Below are positions 8,887-16,900 of a stretch of DNA of 64,000 nucleotides, in pieces. The notes beneath the pieces are model-generated. The model saw nothing but the letters and a program-made list of their open reading frames with translations. It did not search any database and had not been told where the DNA came from. Every line of letters starts with the position of its first letter. The first letter of the stretch is position 1. The DNA is from RFSX01 sp965230215 (GTDB lineage: Bacteria > Bacteroidota > Bacteroidia > Chitinophagales > Saprospiraceae), in the NCBI GenBank assembly GCA_965230215.1, contig CBDDKN010000001.1, forward strand, positions 558,001-622,000, in the 5' to 3' direction. Position numbers and translations under genes: made by a program.

Positions 8887-9309
8887 TTAGGATTCAAAGA
8901 TGTCATCCAGGACATTCAGGAAATCCTGACTGGTAACCAATCCAACCAAGGCATCATCATCTACCACCGGAATAGCGTTTATCCCATGGGCGAGCATGAC
9001 ATTAAGCACTTCACTGGCAGTCATATTACTGCTGACCGTAATCGGCTCTCTTGTCATTACTTCATCGACCGTATCAAGTTCAAATTTCTTATCCTGGACA
9101 AACCGGTCAAAACTATTGGTGACAACGCCTTCTATATAAAGGATGTCTCCTTGACTTATAATACCCACCAATTTGTTCATAATGCAAATTGGAATATGGT
9201 GGATATTATAATCCCTAAAAATATCTTTTGCACGTTGAAGTTTGTCTTTGGGATGTAAGGTGATCAGCTTTTTACTCATCACCTCTGATATAGCTGTGTT
9301 CTTATTCAT
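8887..9309 (-). CDS. CBS-domain pair protein (A)
   Basis: A 140-residue protein made of two CBS domains and nothing else: VMSKKLITLHP opens the first (about 8-60) and VMTREPITV the second (about 84-138). Tandem CBS domains form a Bateman module that usually binds adenine nucleotides. Stand-alone pairs are often stress- or energy-related, but no ligand or partner can be named here. The gene is transcribed away from a second CBS-pair gene at 9516; the two proteins are related in length and order and look like paralogues. Two palindromes lie between them. Confidence 0.9.
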   Translation of the reverse strand: MNKNTAISEVMSKKLITLHPKDKLQRAKDIFRDYNIHHIPICIMNKLVGIISQGDILYIEGVVTNSFDRFVQDKKFELDTVDEVMTREPITVSSNMTASEVLNVMLAHGINAIPVVDDDALVGLVTSQDFLNVLDDIFES

Positions 9310-9355
9310 AGTGAAAATATTGATTCAAATATGCAGGAGAATCAAACGCATATCC

Positions 9356-9369
9356 ATGACATATGTCAT
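9356..9369. promoter_or_regulatory. Perfect 14-base palindrome between the divergent CBS genes
   Basis: ATGACATATGTCAT reads the same on both strands. It lies 46 bases upstream of the minus-strand CBS gene, where a regulator of a divergent pair could bind. It shares the TGAC/GTCA half-site with the palindrome at 9455-9466. No binding protein is known from the sequence. Confidence 0.4.
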
Positions 9370-9454
9370 TAGGGCTTATGATTTATGTCTCCCATGATGG
9401 AACATAATAAAAATGCTTGATTTCACAACAACTGATAACAATCATTATTTATGA

Positions 9455-9466
9455 TGACTCAAGTCA
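9455..9466. promoter_or_regulatory. Second palindrome, upstream of the plus-strand CBS gene
   Basis: TGACT-CA-AGTCA is an inverted repeat of five-base arms around a two-base centre. It ends 49 bases before the ATG at 9516, nearly mirroring the distance of the first palindrome from its gene. Confidence 0.35.
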
Positions 9467-9515
9467 GATGTATATATCAGAGCTATGATGAAATTTGTTT
9501 TAAAACAAAGAAGAA

Positions 9516-9929
9516 ATGAAGAAAAGAACACCGGTATCAAAAATTATGACATCAAATCCTATCAGTGTCAATGCCACAAATGACATTTCAGATGTGGTTC
9601 AGATATTTAAGGAAAGAAACATACATCATATTCCTGTAGTCTCTGGTGATCAGTTGATCGGCATGATCAGCAAAACTGACATCGAGAGAATTTCTTTTGT
9701 AACAGGTACAGATGAAGCTTCAGCCAACACTGCTGTTTACAGTATGTTGAGTATTGATCAGGTAATGACAAAGCAAGTGGAAACAGTGAATGCTGATGAT
9801 CAGATCAGAGATGCTGCTGAACTTCTTGCTAGAGGCAAATACCACGCTCTTCCGGTATTGGAAGATGGTAGCCTTGCAGGTATTGTAACATCTACAGATG
9901 TGATCAACTACTTGCTGGAACAATATTGA
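9516..9929 (+). CDS. CBS-domain pair protein (B)
   Basis: A 137-residue protein consisting of two CBS domains: IMTSNPISVNA begins the first (about 9-62) and VMTKQVETVNA the second (about 81-136, ending GIVTSTDVINYLLEQY). It is divergent from and similar in layout to the CBS gene at 8887-9309. As for that gene, binding of AMP/ATP-like ligands is the family expectation, not shown here. A strong hairpin terminator follows. Confidence 0.9.
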   Translation: MKKRTPVSKIMTSNPISVNATNDISDVVQIFKERNIHHIPVVSGDQLIGMISKTDIERISFVTGTDEASANTAVYSMLSIDQVMTKQVETVNADDQIRDAAELLARGKYHALPVLEDGSLAGIVTSTDVINYLLEQY

Positions 9930-9952
9930 TAATAATTCTAGTGTTGACATAG

Positions 9953-9986
9953 AACCCGGAATGTGTAACGACATAATTCCGGGTTT
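9953..9986 (+). terminator. Bidirectional terminator between CBS gene B and the DinB-like gene
   Basis: AACCCGGAAT and ATTCCGGGTT form a perfect 10-pair stem around a 13-base loop, followed by T-rich sequence. It sits between two convergent genes and can serve both. Confidence 0.75.
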
Positions 9987-9992
9987 CTCATT

Positions 9993-10616
9993 TTAACGGG
10001 TCACTCCTCTAAAAACATTAACTCTGGGATCGATAGGATTGCCTGAAGCTCTGCGGTTGCCTACGATCTGACCTGTATGATATATGGCATCCGTTATCTG
10101 TCCGTTAATGATGTGCCACATATCAAAATCAGATGTTCGTTCACCTCTCTTAAATGTTAATTTACTTTCAAAAAGTTGGCTGTCTGTAATCGAAGAAAAG
10201 TTTTCAGATGCACTTTTCAGATTCTTAAGTGTCCTTGACCTCAAGTCGTCCCAAGAAAGACTTTCTGTGTCATCTGCTCTTTCCAATGGATTTCCTTCAG
10301 AGAACAATCGAATTCCTCTAGACAATGCGTATATGTGATCCAGTAATTCTCTGCTGGTGCGATTGGTTTCTCCCGGCTTGAATTCCAAATCCTCTGTTCT
10401 GAGTTTTTCAGTAGCCCAATAATACCGGTATCCCAGACCATCTACCAGGCGTTGAAGTACAGCACCACTTGTCTTTGCTGAGGGATATTCGCCTATGCTG
10501 TAATAGGGTAGTGAATCGGCGGATGGCTCATTTTGAGCGCAGAGCTCAAGACCGATAATTGTGAAACAAAGAATAAGCGCCAAAGGTAGTAGTCTGTGTT
10601 TAGAAGTAAATGACAT
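9993..10616 (-). CDS. Exported DinB-like (three-histidine) protein
   Basis: A 207-residue protein with an N-terminal signal peptide (residues 1-27, ending LELCAQ) followed by a DinB/YfiT-like four-helix domain. The likely metal triad is His94 (LLDHIYALS), His168 (MWHIINGQ) and His180 (AIYHTGQIV), and GNRRASGNPI is typical of this branch. DinB-family proteins are metal-dependent thiol-transferase-like or hydrolase-like enzymes; the substrate is unknown. Export is unusual for the superfamily at large. The start overlaps the end of the upstream exonuclease gene by 17 bases, so the two are co-transcribed. Confidence 0.8.
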   Translation of the reverse strand: MSFTSKHRLLPLALILCFTIIGLELCAQNEPSADSLPYYSIGEYPSAKTSGAVLQRLVDGLGYRYYWATEKLRTEDLEFKPGETNRTSRELLDHIYALSRGIRLFSEGNPLERADDTESLSWDDLRSRTLKNLKSASENFSSITDSQLFESKLTFKRGERTSDFDMWHIINGQITDAIYHTGQIVGNRRASGNPIDPRVNVFRGVTR

Positions 10617-11979
10617 TTAGATTCGTTTTTGACCAAAGATAATTGCGTATAATTAAATCTGCTTCAGGATTGAATAAGTTCTCATTTAACAGTGCTTTGA
10701 TTTCATGAGCATCAGTGTAACTTTCTTCAGCATCGATATACCCATAAGAACGAAAGTGCCCATCCTCAACCAATACAACTGCCTTTTCGTTCCTATTGCG
10801 GCCTTCCTCAATGACTATGAAATTTTCGTTGAAAAGCCTGTTGACCGATAATAGACTTTCCTCAAAGCGTTGGTTGTATTCAAATGCAGGTTCTTGACCT
10901 ATGCATGCACCTTTGCATTTTTCAATACCAAAATTGAAACAAGCTTCATGTTGTTTATCAAGTCCATTTACTTTGTGGCACAAACCAAATAATTCCCCAA
11001 TCTGTTCGATATGATTGAGTGCTGACTTTTTAGAGCCATAGAATGATAAGGCTTCCTCTGCATGTCGGCGATGCTTAACCTCATATCTGGCATAACCTGA
11101 GTTGTCGGTTGACTTGACTATGGCAAAGTTGTAATCCTTGGTTTTCTGAATTTTATTAATCTGGGGTTGATGCTTTTTTATTTCAAATGACTCTTTTATC
11201 AGAGAGATCAATTCGCTTCCTGTGAGTTCATATTCAATAGCATGTATAGATTTGAATAATTTGTCTGTCTTCCTTGTGTTCTTGCCAAAGTGTTGTTTAA
11301 CCCTTTTATAGATGTTCTTGCTTTTACCTATGTAAGCTATGTCATTGTTGTTGTCCATGAAATAATATACGCCACATTCCGAAGGAAGACTTTCAATATC
11401 ACCAAGATTCAAGTTGCTCGGTAATTTGGTGAGCTTAATCGATTCGCTGACCATGGCTTTTATGGACTTTTTAGAATCCTGGGCTTTGAAGATTTTATCC
11501 AAAAGAATGGTAGTTGCATAGGCATCATCATAAGCTCTGTGTCTATTCTGAACCTCTATGCCAAAATACTTGATGAGATTGCCAAGCGCATAGGATTGCA
11601 AGCCAGGGAATGCCTTTCTGGACAGCTTGACTGTGCACAGATTCCTTCTTGTGAAGGTATAGCCTAAGCTCCTGAATTCCTCGATGAGAAAACTATAATC
11701 GAATCTTACATTGTGGGCAACGAATATCGTGCCTTCTGTCAATTCAATAACCCTCTTGGCGATTTCGAAAAATCTTGGGGCCTCTTCTACCATTTCGTTT
11801 GTAATACCTGTAATGCGGGTAATATGGGCAGGAATCGAACGTTCAGGATTAACAAGAGACTGGAATTCATCAACGATCTTTTCACCATCATATACGATAA
11901 TGGCAATCTCAGTGATTTTGTCACGCTTGGCAACACCACCAGTGGTTTCAAGATCTATTATGCAGTATCTCTTTTTCAT
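10600..11979 (-). CDS. DEDDh exonuclease fused to GIY-YIG nuclease domain (DnaQ/Cho-like)
   Basis: A 459-residue protein (ATG at 11979). Residues about 1-165 are a DnaQ-like 3'-5' exonuclease with DLETTGG (Asp9, Glu11), HNVRFDYSFL and HRAYDDA. Residues about 205-285 are a GIY-YIG endonuclease: GVYYFMDNNNDIAYIGKS, as in UvrC and Cho. The C-terminal part carries a cysteine-containing segment (CFNFGIEKCKGACIG) and an uncharacterised tail. Fused exonuclease/UvrC-N proteins of this kind exist in several bacteria and are thought to act in DNA repair. A TTG 12 bases upstream would extend the protein by four residues, but that TTG is part of a -7 box, so ATG is preferred. Confidence 0.88.
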   Translation of the reverse strand: MKKRYCIIDLETTGGVAKRDKITEIAIIVYDGEKIVDEFQSLVNPERSIPAHITRITGITNEMVEEAPRFFEIAKRVIELTEGTIFVAHNVRFDYSFLIEEFRSLGYTFTRRNLCTVKLSRKAFPGLQSYALGNLIKYFGIEVQNRHRAYDDAYATTILLDKIFKAQDSKKSIKAMVSESIKLTKLPSNLNLGDIESLPSECGVYYFMDNNNDIAYIGKSKNIYKRVKQHFGKNTRKTDKLFKSIHAIEYELTGSELISLIKESFEIKKHQPQINKIQKTKDYNFAIVKSTDNSGYARYEVKHRRHAEEALSFYGSKKSALNHIEQIGELFGLCHKVNGLDKQHEACFNFGIEKCKGACIGQEPAFEYNQRFEESLLSVNRLFNENFIVIEEGRNRNEKAVVLVEDGHFRSYGYIDAEESYTDAHEIKALLNENLFNPEADLIIRNYLWSKTNLNVIYF

Positions 11980-11988
11980 CTTCAATTT

Positions 11989-11996
11989 CAAATGTA
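11989..11996 (-). promoter_or_regulatory. Probable -7 box of the exonuclease/GIY-YIG gene
   Basis: On the minus strand TACATTTG fits TAnnTTTG and ends 9 bases before the ATG at 11979. Its TTG is in frame with the gene and could be mistaken for a start codon. Confidence 0.4.
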
Positions 11997-12066
11997 CAAT
12001 TTATCATGAAGTGGAATTACACGAAAACATATTATGATAATTTGTCATATTTTAGACCAAGAAAGA

Positions 12067-12705
12067 ATGAATATGCAACTACCGATACTGCTTTTACTTG
12101 GATTTTTAGGTTTTTGGACATTGTCAGATTGCAGTGCAGATCAAAATACTGTCGAAAATGAACAAATTGTTCAGCTGCTCACCGGTGCGGAGAATACACA
12201 GGCATATTTTTCAATGCTAAAAGACAAAAGGCTTGCTGTGGTAGTCAATCAGACAAGTACAATCGGCCAGGTACATCTGGTAGATTCATTGTTGAATGCA
12301 GGCTATGATATCAGGCTTATCTTTTCTCCGGAACATGGATTCAGAGGCAAAGCAGATGCAGGTGAAAAAATTGGGGATTCCAAAGACAAAAGCACAGACA
12401 TAGCTGTCAAGAGTCTGTATGGGAAAACAAAAAAGCCAGACCCTTCAGATTTGACAGATATCGATTTAATCCTCTTTGATATTCAGGATGTGGGTGTTCG
12501 ATTCTACACATACCTTTCTACTTTGCACTATGTCATGGAGGCGGCATCAGAAAATGATATACCATTGATAGTACTGGATCGTCCTAATCCCAATATTGAC
12601 CGTGTAGATGGCCCTGTTTTGGATACGAATTATCAGCAGTTTCGTGGGCTTGCATCCAGTGCCAGTAGTGTACGGTATGACGATAGGCGAATATGCTCAA
12701 AATGA
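12067..12705 (+). pseudogene. DUF1343 / NamZ-like exo-N-acetylmuramidase, N-terminal part (frameshifted)
   Basis: The N-terminal half of a DUF1343 protein, a family whose characterised member NamZ removes terminal N-acetylmuramic acid from peptidoglycan fragments. A signal peptide (residues about 1-20) is followed by LAVVVNQTS, FSPEHGFRG, DLILFDIQDVGVRFYTY and VLDRPNPN, all family motifs. The frame is correct to RGL at 12651. It then shifts: reading from 12653 gives HPVPVVYGMTIGEYAQ, the conserved continuation, so one base around 12646-12652 is extra. A second extra A at 12699-12702 moves the frame again into the downstream piece. Removing both restores about 402 residues, the normal family length. 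The start at ATG 12067 is preferred over ATG 12034. It may be a pseudogene or carry two base-calling errors. Confidence 0.85.
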
Positions 12706-13277
12706 TTAATGGTGAATCCTGGACCAAGGCTGATGAGCCCTGTGACTTAATGGTAGTGCCATGTCTCAACTATCACCGTGATGATGAATATGTGCTTCCT
12801 GTAAAACCTTCTCCCAATTTACCGAACCATCTTTCTATCAGGCTGTATCCAAGTATTTGCTTTTTCGAGCCAACCGTGATTAGCGTTGGGCGTGGTACAA
12901 GCAAAGCTTTTCAGCATATTGGCCATCCGGATTTTAAAGACTATTCATATAGCTTTAAGCCTGTCTCCATGGAAGGCGCTAAATATCCCAAGCATGAAGG
13001 TATGATGTGTTACGGCGAAGATTTGTCTGTGGGTTTTGATGATGTACAATCCCTGGACCTTAGCTGGCTACTGAATTATTATAGGAAATGCAATGAGCGG
13101 GATATTAGCTTCTTTACCAATGAAGCATTCTTTGATAAGCTGGCAGGAACAGATCAATTGCGTATAGCTATTCTGGAAGGCAAGTCAGAAGCAGAAATAG
13201 CTTCAATGTGGAAAGATGATCTGAAGGCGTTTAAAAGTATGCGAACACAATATTTGATTTACAATTCTAGAACTTGA
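12693..13277 (+). pseudogene. DUF1343 / NamZ-like protein, C-terminal part (frameshifted)
   Basis: The C-terminal half of the gene above, joined at about 12702 (MINGESW). It contains CDLMVVPCLNY, LRLYPS-like RLYPSICFFEPT, SVGRGTSKAFQHIGHP and the closing region of the family. The ATG at 12693 is not a real start; it lies in the shifted middle segment. The 3' end overlaps the convergent HhH gene by 11 bases. Conservation of the motifs downstream of the breaks suggests either very recent inactivation or sequence error. Confidence 0.85.
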
Positions 13278-15294
13278 CTTTCATCTGTATGCTGATATCG
13301 CTTTTTGTATTGCCCGCTATTTCCTGCAGGCCGGTGCTGATAGTTTTACGATCAATATAAATGGTTCTTGACCATCTTAATTCCAGAGTTAACTTACGCA
13401 GTGTGTTGTATCTTATGTTGATGTAATAGCGCATGCCTTTTCCAAGATATGCAGGTAGTCTGTTCTCCAATAATAATCCGTTTTCATAAGCGTATATTCT
13501 GTTTTCAAAGTTGTCAGTATTGAATAAGGCTATTCTTATTGATGTACTTAATTTGCCTTCCCGTTTTTTATATATAAAATCCTGTAAGAGGAGACTGCCA
13601 ACATGGCTGCTGCTGTTGAATGCGTACAAACTCCATTCGACCCTGGATCTTAATTCAAGATTCATAGATGTTTTGTAATTGGCATGGACTCTTAGTCTAT
13701 ACAAATTTTGAGGTTTTATAAGCGGAAGTCTATATTCTGAAGATGTGATATCTCTATATCTGTGTTTGAACTTAAATTGCAGATAGGCAAACATTGTTTT
13801 TTGGGCTTGATATTTAAGGCGGAATCTGCTCTCCTTACCAAAGGATGGTCTGGACAATCTATATTTTAGCCAGGGGTGCAGCCATATATCACTCATGAAT
13901 TTGAACGATATGTTTTGACTTAATTGGCTTTCAATTGTCAATGTTATTCCGTTTTCGGCATTGGCCATACTTGACTCGCCAACGGCATTACTCCGTAAAG
14001 CATGATAGCCTTTGCCGTAGAACCTATAAGTAAGCGAGGCGCTGCTATTTCTGTTGATGCTGAAGAGCATGCCAATAACACCAGCCATATTTGACCTTCG
14101 GTCTGCAGCCAGCTCTCCAAAGATAAAGAGTCGGTTCTTCCTAAAGTTAAAGTCAATGCTCTTATTGTATATGATTGAATCGTTAGGCCTGTGTACAAGA
14201 TAAGCCTGTGTTGGTTTGGCTATGTTATGATTGAATTTACTATAGACTTGATTAATCGCTATTTTCAGATGTTTAAACTCAAAGCTAAGCCTTAGGCCCC
14301 AAGCTTTATGCCTGATATTTTTCCTGTTAATGCGTTCTGATTCTGTTCTATGATAACCACTGCTTAGCAGACTTTTAATCTCAGTTTTTAATGTATCCTG
14401 AATAAGGCTGGCATCTCGCTTTTGCGAACTTAAAAATGTGACCAGAGATACTTTACCATAGATGCCCCTGTAGGCGATGCCTCTGTAGAAATTGTTTTCA
14501 TCCAGTGCTGAATGCTTATTCAGAGGCTTTCCATATCTGATGTTTTGAACAGGGTTCAGTGCTTTTCCGTTATTGAATGAATTATGTCCGATCAAGCCTT
14601 GGCCAAATGAAAAATTGAAATCGCCTATGATTAAATCGTATAATATATTTGAATGTTGATGTAGGTGCATGTATGCTGATAGGTGTTCGGGATTTGTAAA
14701 CTGGTTATCTACAAAGGCTTTCTCTCCTGCATCTTTTTCGAAATGAAAGCCCAATCTCAGTTTGTTTGTATAGTTGGACCGATAGCGTATAACTATTTGC
14801 TCTCGGGAACCTGCATATCTGGATATGTGAGTTGTATCTTTTTTGAATCCTTTGGCTTCTTCAAGTGTTCTTCCAATCTTGAAATACAAAGCATGCTCAA
14901 GCGCGCCCAGAAGCTTTCCAATTTCTGGTGTTGACCCCATTGTCTCACCAAAATTCAGGTATGGCTTAAGACGGCGTATTTTATCCAGGCTCAGGATTCT
15001 GACACATTGAAGTTCTTCGAAGGCAATGAACTTGCCATTTTTATTTTTGTATTCCAGAATGGCACTTATCTCCAGGCCTGTTAATATTCCCAATTCGGAC
15101 AAATCCTGTGCAGTACAGTTATTAATGTTAATATTGGAAGGACCATCATAATTGATTTGGTTTTCTATATTGGAATTACCTTCTGACAAATCGACGATGT
15201 CGATAAAATCATGTTCGTTGACCGTATTTATTTGGGCGAAGCTCCTTCCCAGTCCGCAGAATAAGCAGAATATTACAAATAAGATATATGGCAA
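13267..15294 (-). CDS. Exported helix-hairpin-helix protein with predicted outer-membrane barrel
   Basis: A 675-residue protein of unknown function. A signal peptide (1-21, ending RSFAQ) is followed by a ComEA-like helix-hairpin-helix segment at about 50-115 (NINNCTAQDLSELGIL, then ISAILEYKNKNGKF and LSLDKIRRLKPYL). The remaining 550 residues are rich in alternating polar/hydrophobic strands and aromatic residues with a C-terminal ..IQMKVKF, resembling an outer-membrane beta-barrel. Similar HhH-plus-barrel proteins occur in this phylum without a known role; the HhH might bind DNA at the surface or mediate protein contacts. It follows the gene at 15306 by 11 bases and is very probably in the same operon. 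Confidence 0.7.
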   Translation of the reverse strand: MPYILFVIFCLFCGLGRSFAQINTVNEHDFIDIVDLSEGNSNIENQINYDGPSNININNCTAQDLSELGILTGLEISAILEYKNKNGKFIAFEELQCVRILSLDKIRRLKPYLNFGETMGSTPEIGKLLGALEHALYFKIGRTLEEAKGFKKDTTHISRYAGSREQIVIRYRSNYTNKLRLGFHFEKDAGEKAFVDNQFTNPEHLSAYMHLHQHSNILYDLIIGDFNFSFGQGLIGHNSFNNGKALNPVQNIRYGKPLNKHSALDENNFYRGIAYRGIYGKVSLVTFLSSQKRDASLIQDTLKTEIKSLLSSGYHRTESERINRKNIRHKAWGLRLSFEFKHLKIAINQVYSKFNHNIAKPTQAYLVHRPNDSIIYNKSIDFNFRKNRLFIFGELAADRRSNMAGVIGMLFSINRNSSASLTYRFYGKGYHALRSNAVGESSMANAENGITLTIESQLSQNISFKFMSDIWLHPWLKYRLSRPSFGKESRFRLKYQAQKTMFAYLQFKFKHRYRDITSSEYRLPLIKPQNLYRLRVHANYKTSMNLELRSRVEWSLYAFNSSSHVGSLLLQDFIYKKREGKLSTSIRIALFNTDNFENRIYAYENGLLLENRLPAYLGKGMRYYINIRYNTLRKLTLELRWSRTIYIDRKTISTGLQEIAGNTKSDISIQMKVKF

Positions 15295-15305
15295 AGAGGA
15301 TTGTG

Positions 15306-16763
15306 TTATTTGATTGTGAACAAGTCTGTATCATTTCTAATGCCAAGTAACCATTGTTGGTAATCAAATAAAAGGTATGATGCTGTGTCGAAGCTGTTAA
15401 AACGTATTTGCTGCATCTTGTTTAGCAGATCATTGATATCATCTTTAAGACCAAAGTTGAGAGCTCGCGTACCTCTTCTTAAAAACTGGAGCATCCATTC
15501 ATTATGCCGGTGATATATGTCTTTTCCCTGAAAGTTGTTTCGCAGACTCAGAAGGTTGTTTTCAACATACTCAAAATTGCCAATACGATAGTGACAGATG
15601 ATATGAAGTAATCGTAAGTAGCTACCCAGTTCAGAATTATAGAGTTGTGGTTGGCGGAGCAGTAAATCGTTTTGAATCTCGAGGGATCCGTCATAATTTC
15701 CAATACATGCCTCACAATAAGCCAGAAGGTAGTAGATATGAAATGCATTGTTGTTGTGAAGACCTTCTGGCAGTGATTGATATTGATCCAGGATCATTTT
15801 CTTGATGTTGCTGAACTGAGACCTATTTCTTGATAGCAGGCAATTGTAGAGTTCTGCTTTGGCGATTATATGCCAATAGAGGGCAGTAAGATGGTCACTA
15901 TTCTGGCTTTTCGATACATATTCGTTTAGAGCTGATTTATGCTTAGCAAGACTTCTCTTGTTTCTGAATAGGTAAGATATTGAATACATAATCTCAAAGG
16001 CCTTCATCGTGTTGTAGTCGCTCGCAAATGCCGTATTTTTATAGATGTAAGCCCATGAAGATTTGTAGGCTTGAAGGAAATTTTGATTGCTATAATCTTG
16101 TAGCGATCTTACCAATAAGGCTTCTTCAGAACTCAAATCGATGTGCTGATGACTTAATGTCAACAGTTGATCTTTGAAATAACATTCACGTTCTGATTTG
16201 GCGAAACCATTTTTTTCAAAAGATTCATGAATCAATCTGAATAAGCTCTTGAGTTCAAAGGCTTGGGAGCCTGTCATGTTCTCGCGCTTAACTGGTGCTC
16301 CAATATTATCAGTATTGATGAGGGCAGACAACTCAAATCTGTGTTCTTCTATATGTTGTTCGAACAGACTGTCCATCTGGATATCTTCTTCTTTGGCTTT
16401 ATTGAAGTATTGAAGACTTTCTGAATACAGGTTTTTATTTTTCAGTATCCAAGCATGATGCATCAATTCATGTAGACCTGAGATTTCATATTTGGTAGGG
16501 TAGAGCAAGCTAAGAGATGTCAGGATCTGATCGAAGAGATGCCTTTTAAGATTATTGAGTTGGTGCCTGGTTTTTAAGTTGAGCAAACTGCTCAATCTTT
16601 CGTCAGTGATGCTGGGATTTTTCTCTATAAGTCTGAATAGTCTGGTATAGGATTGTGTCCTTTTTCGATCTATTCTGGAGGCATATATGCTAAAATGTCG
16701 CTTTTCTGAGCTTGAAAGAGACGATATCAATTTAATTAAGCTGTCAATATTGCTAATAGACAT
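15306..16763 (-). CDS. Conserved helical (TPR-like) protein of unknown function
   Basis: A 485-residue, apparently cytosolic protein with repeated amphipathic helices spaced like tetratricopeptide units (for example LQYFNKAKEED, YLLAYCEACIGNYDGSLEIQ, IICHYRIGNFEYVENNLLSLR). No enzymatic motif is visible. The N-terminus from Met25 of the open frame (SISNIDSLIKLISSLSSSEK) looks like a soluble protein; the 24 residues before it translate an AT-rich promoter region, so ATG at 16763 is taken as the start. A TATTTTTG box lies 4 bases upstream of it. It precedes the exported HhH-barrel gene by 11 bases, and the pair may act together. Confidence 0.7.
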   Translation of the reverse strand: MSISNIDSLIKLISSLSSSEKRHFSIYASRIDRKRTQSYTRLFRLIEKNPSITDERLSSLLNLKTRHQLNNLKRHLFDQILTSLSLLYPTKYEISGLHELMHHAWILKNKNLYSESLQYFNKAKEEDIQMDSLFEQHIEEHRFELSALINTDNIGAPVKRENMTGSQAFELKSLFRLIHESFEKNGFAKSERECYFKDQLLTLSHQHIDLSSEEALLVRSLQDYSNQNFLQAYKSSWAYIYKNTAFASDYNTMKAFEIMYSISYLFRNKRSLAKHKSALNEYVSKSQNSDHLTALYWHIIAKAELYNCLLSRNRSQFSNIKKMILDQYQSLPEGLHNNNAFHIYYLLAYCEACIGNYDGSLEIQNDLLLRQPQLYNSELGSYLRLLHIICHYRIGNFEYVENNLLSLRNNFQGKDIYHRHNEWMLQFLRRGTRALNFGLKDDINDLLNKMQQIRFNSFDTASYLLFDYQQWLLGIRNDTDLFTIK

Positions 16764-16767
16764 AGCA

Positions 16768-16775
16768 CAAAAATA
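16768..16775 (-). promoter_or_regulatory. Probable -7 box of the TPR-like gene, 4 bases from ATG
   Basis: On the minus strand TATTTTTG is followed by TGCT and then the ATG at 16763. The fit to TAnnTTTG is exact, but the surrounding region is very AT-rich, which raises the chance of coincidence. Confidence 0.4.
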
Positions 16776-16856
16776 ATACTTAAAATATTGAAATACAGAT
16801 ATATAGAAAATATATATACTTATTATAAATAGCACATAATAATTATAAAATTTTTT

Positions 16857-16864
16857 AATATTTG
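16857..16864 (+). promoter_or_regulatory. Possible -7 box of the glutamine synthetase gene
   Basis: AATATTTG differs from TAnnTTTG at one position. It lies 36 bases upstream of the preferred ATG at 16901, and its TTG (16862) is the alternative start codon of a longer open frame. Confidence 0.3.
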
Positions 16865-16900
16865 GAATCAGCAGATACTTTTGTCAAAAAATTACAAGCT

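Noticed and set aside
12693..13277. Separate gene starting at ATG 12693
   Set aside because: Its motifs continue the DUF1343 protein upstream; the ATG lies in the shifted segment.
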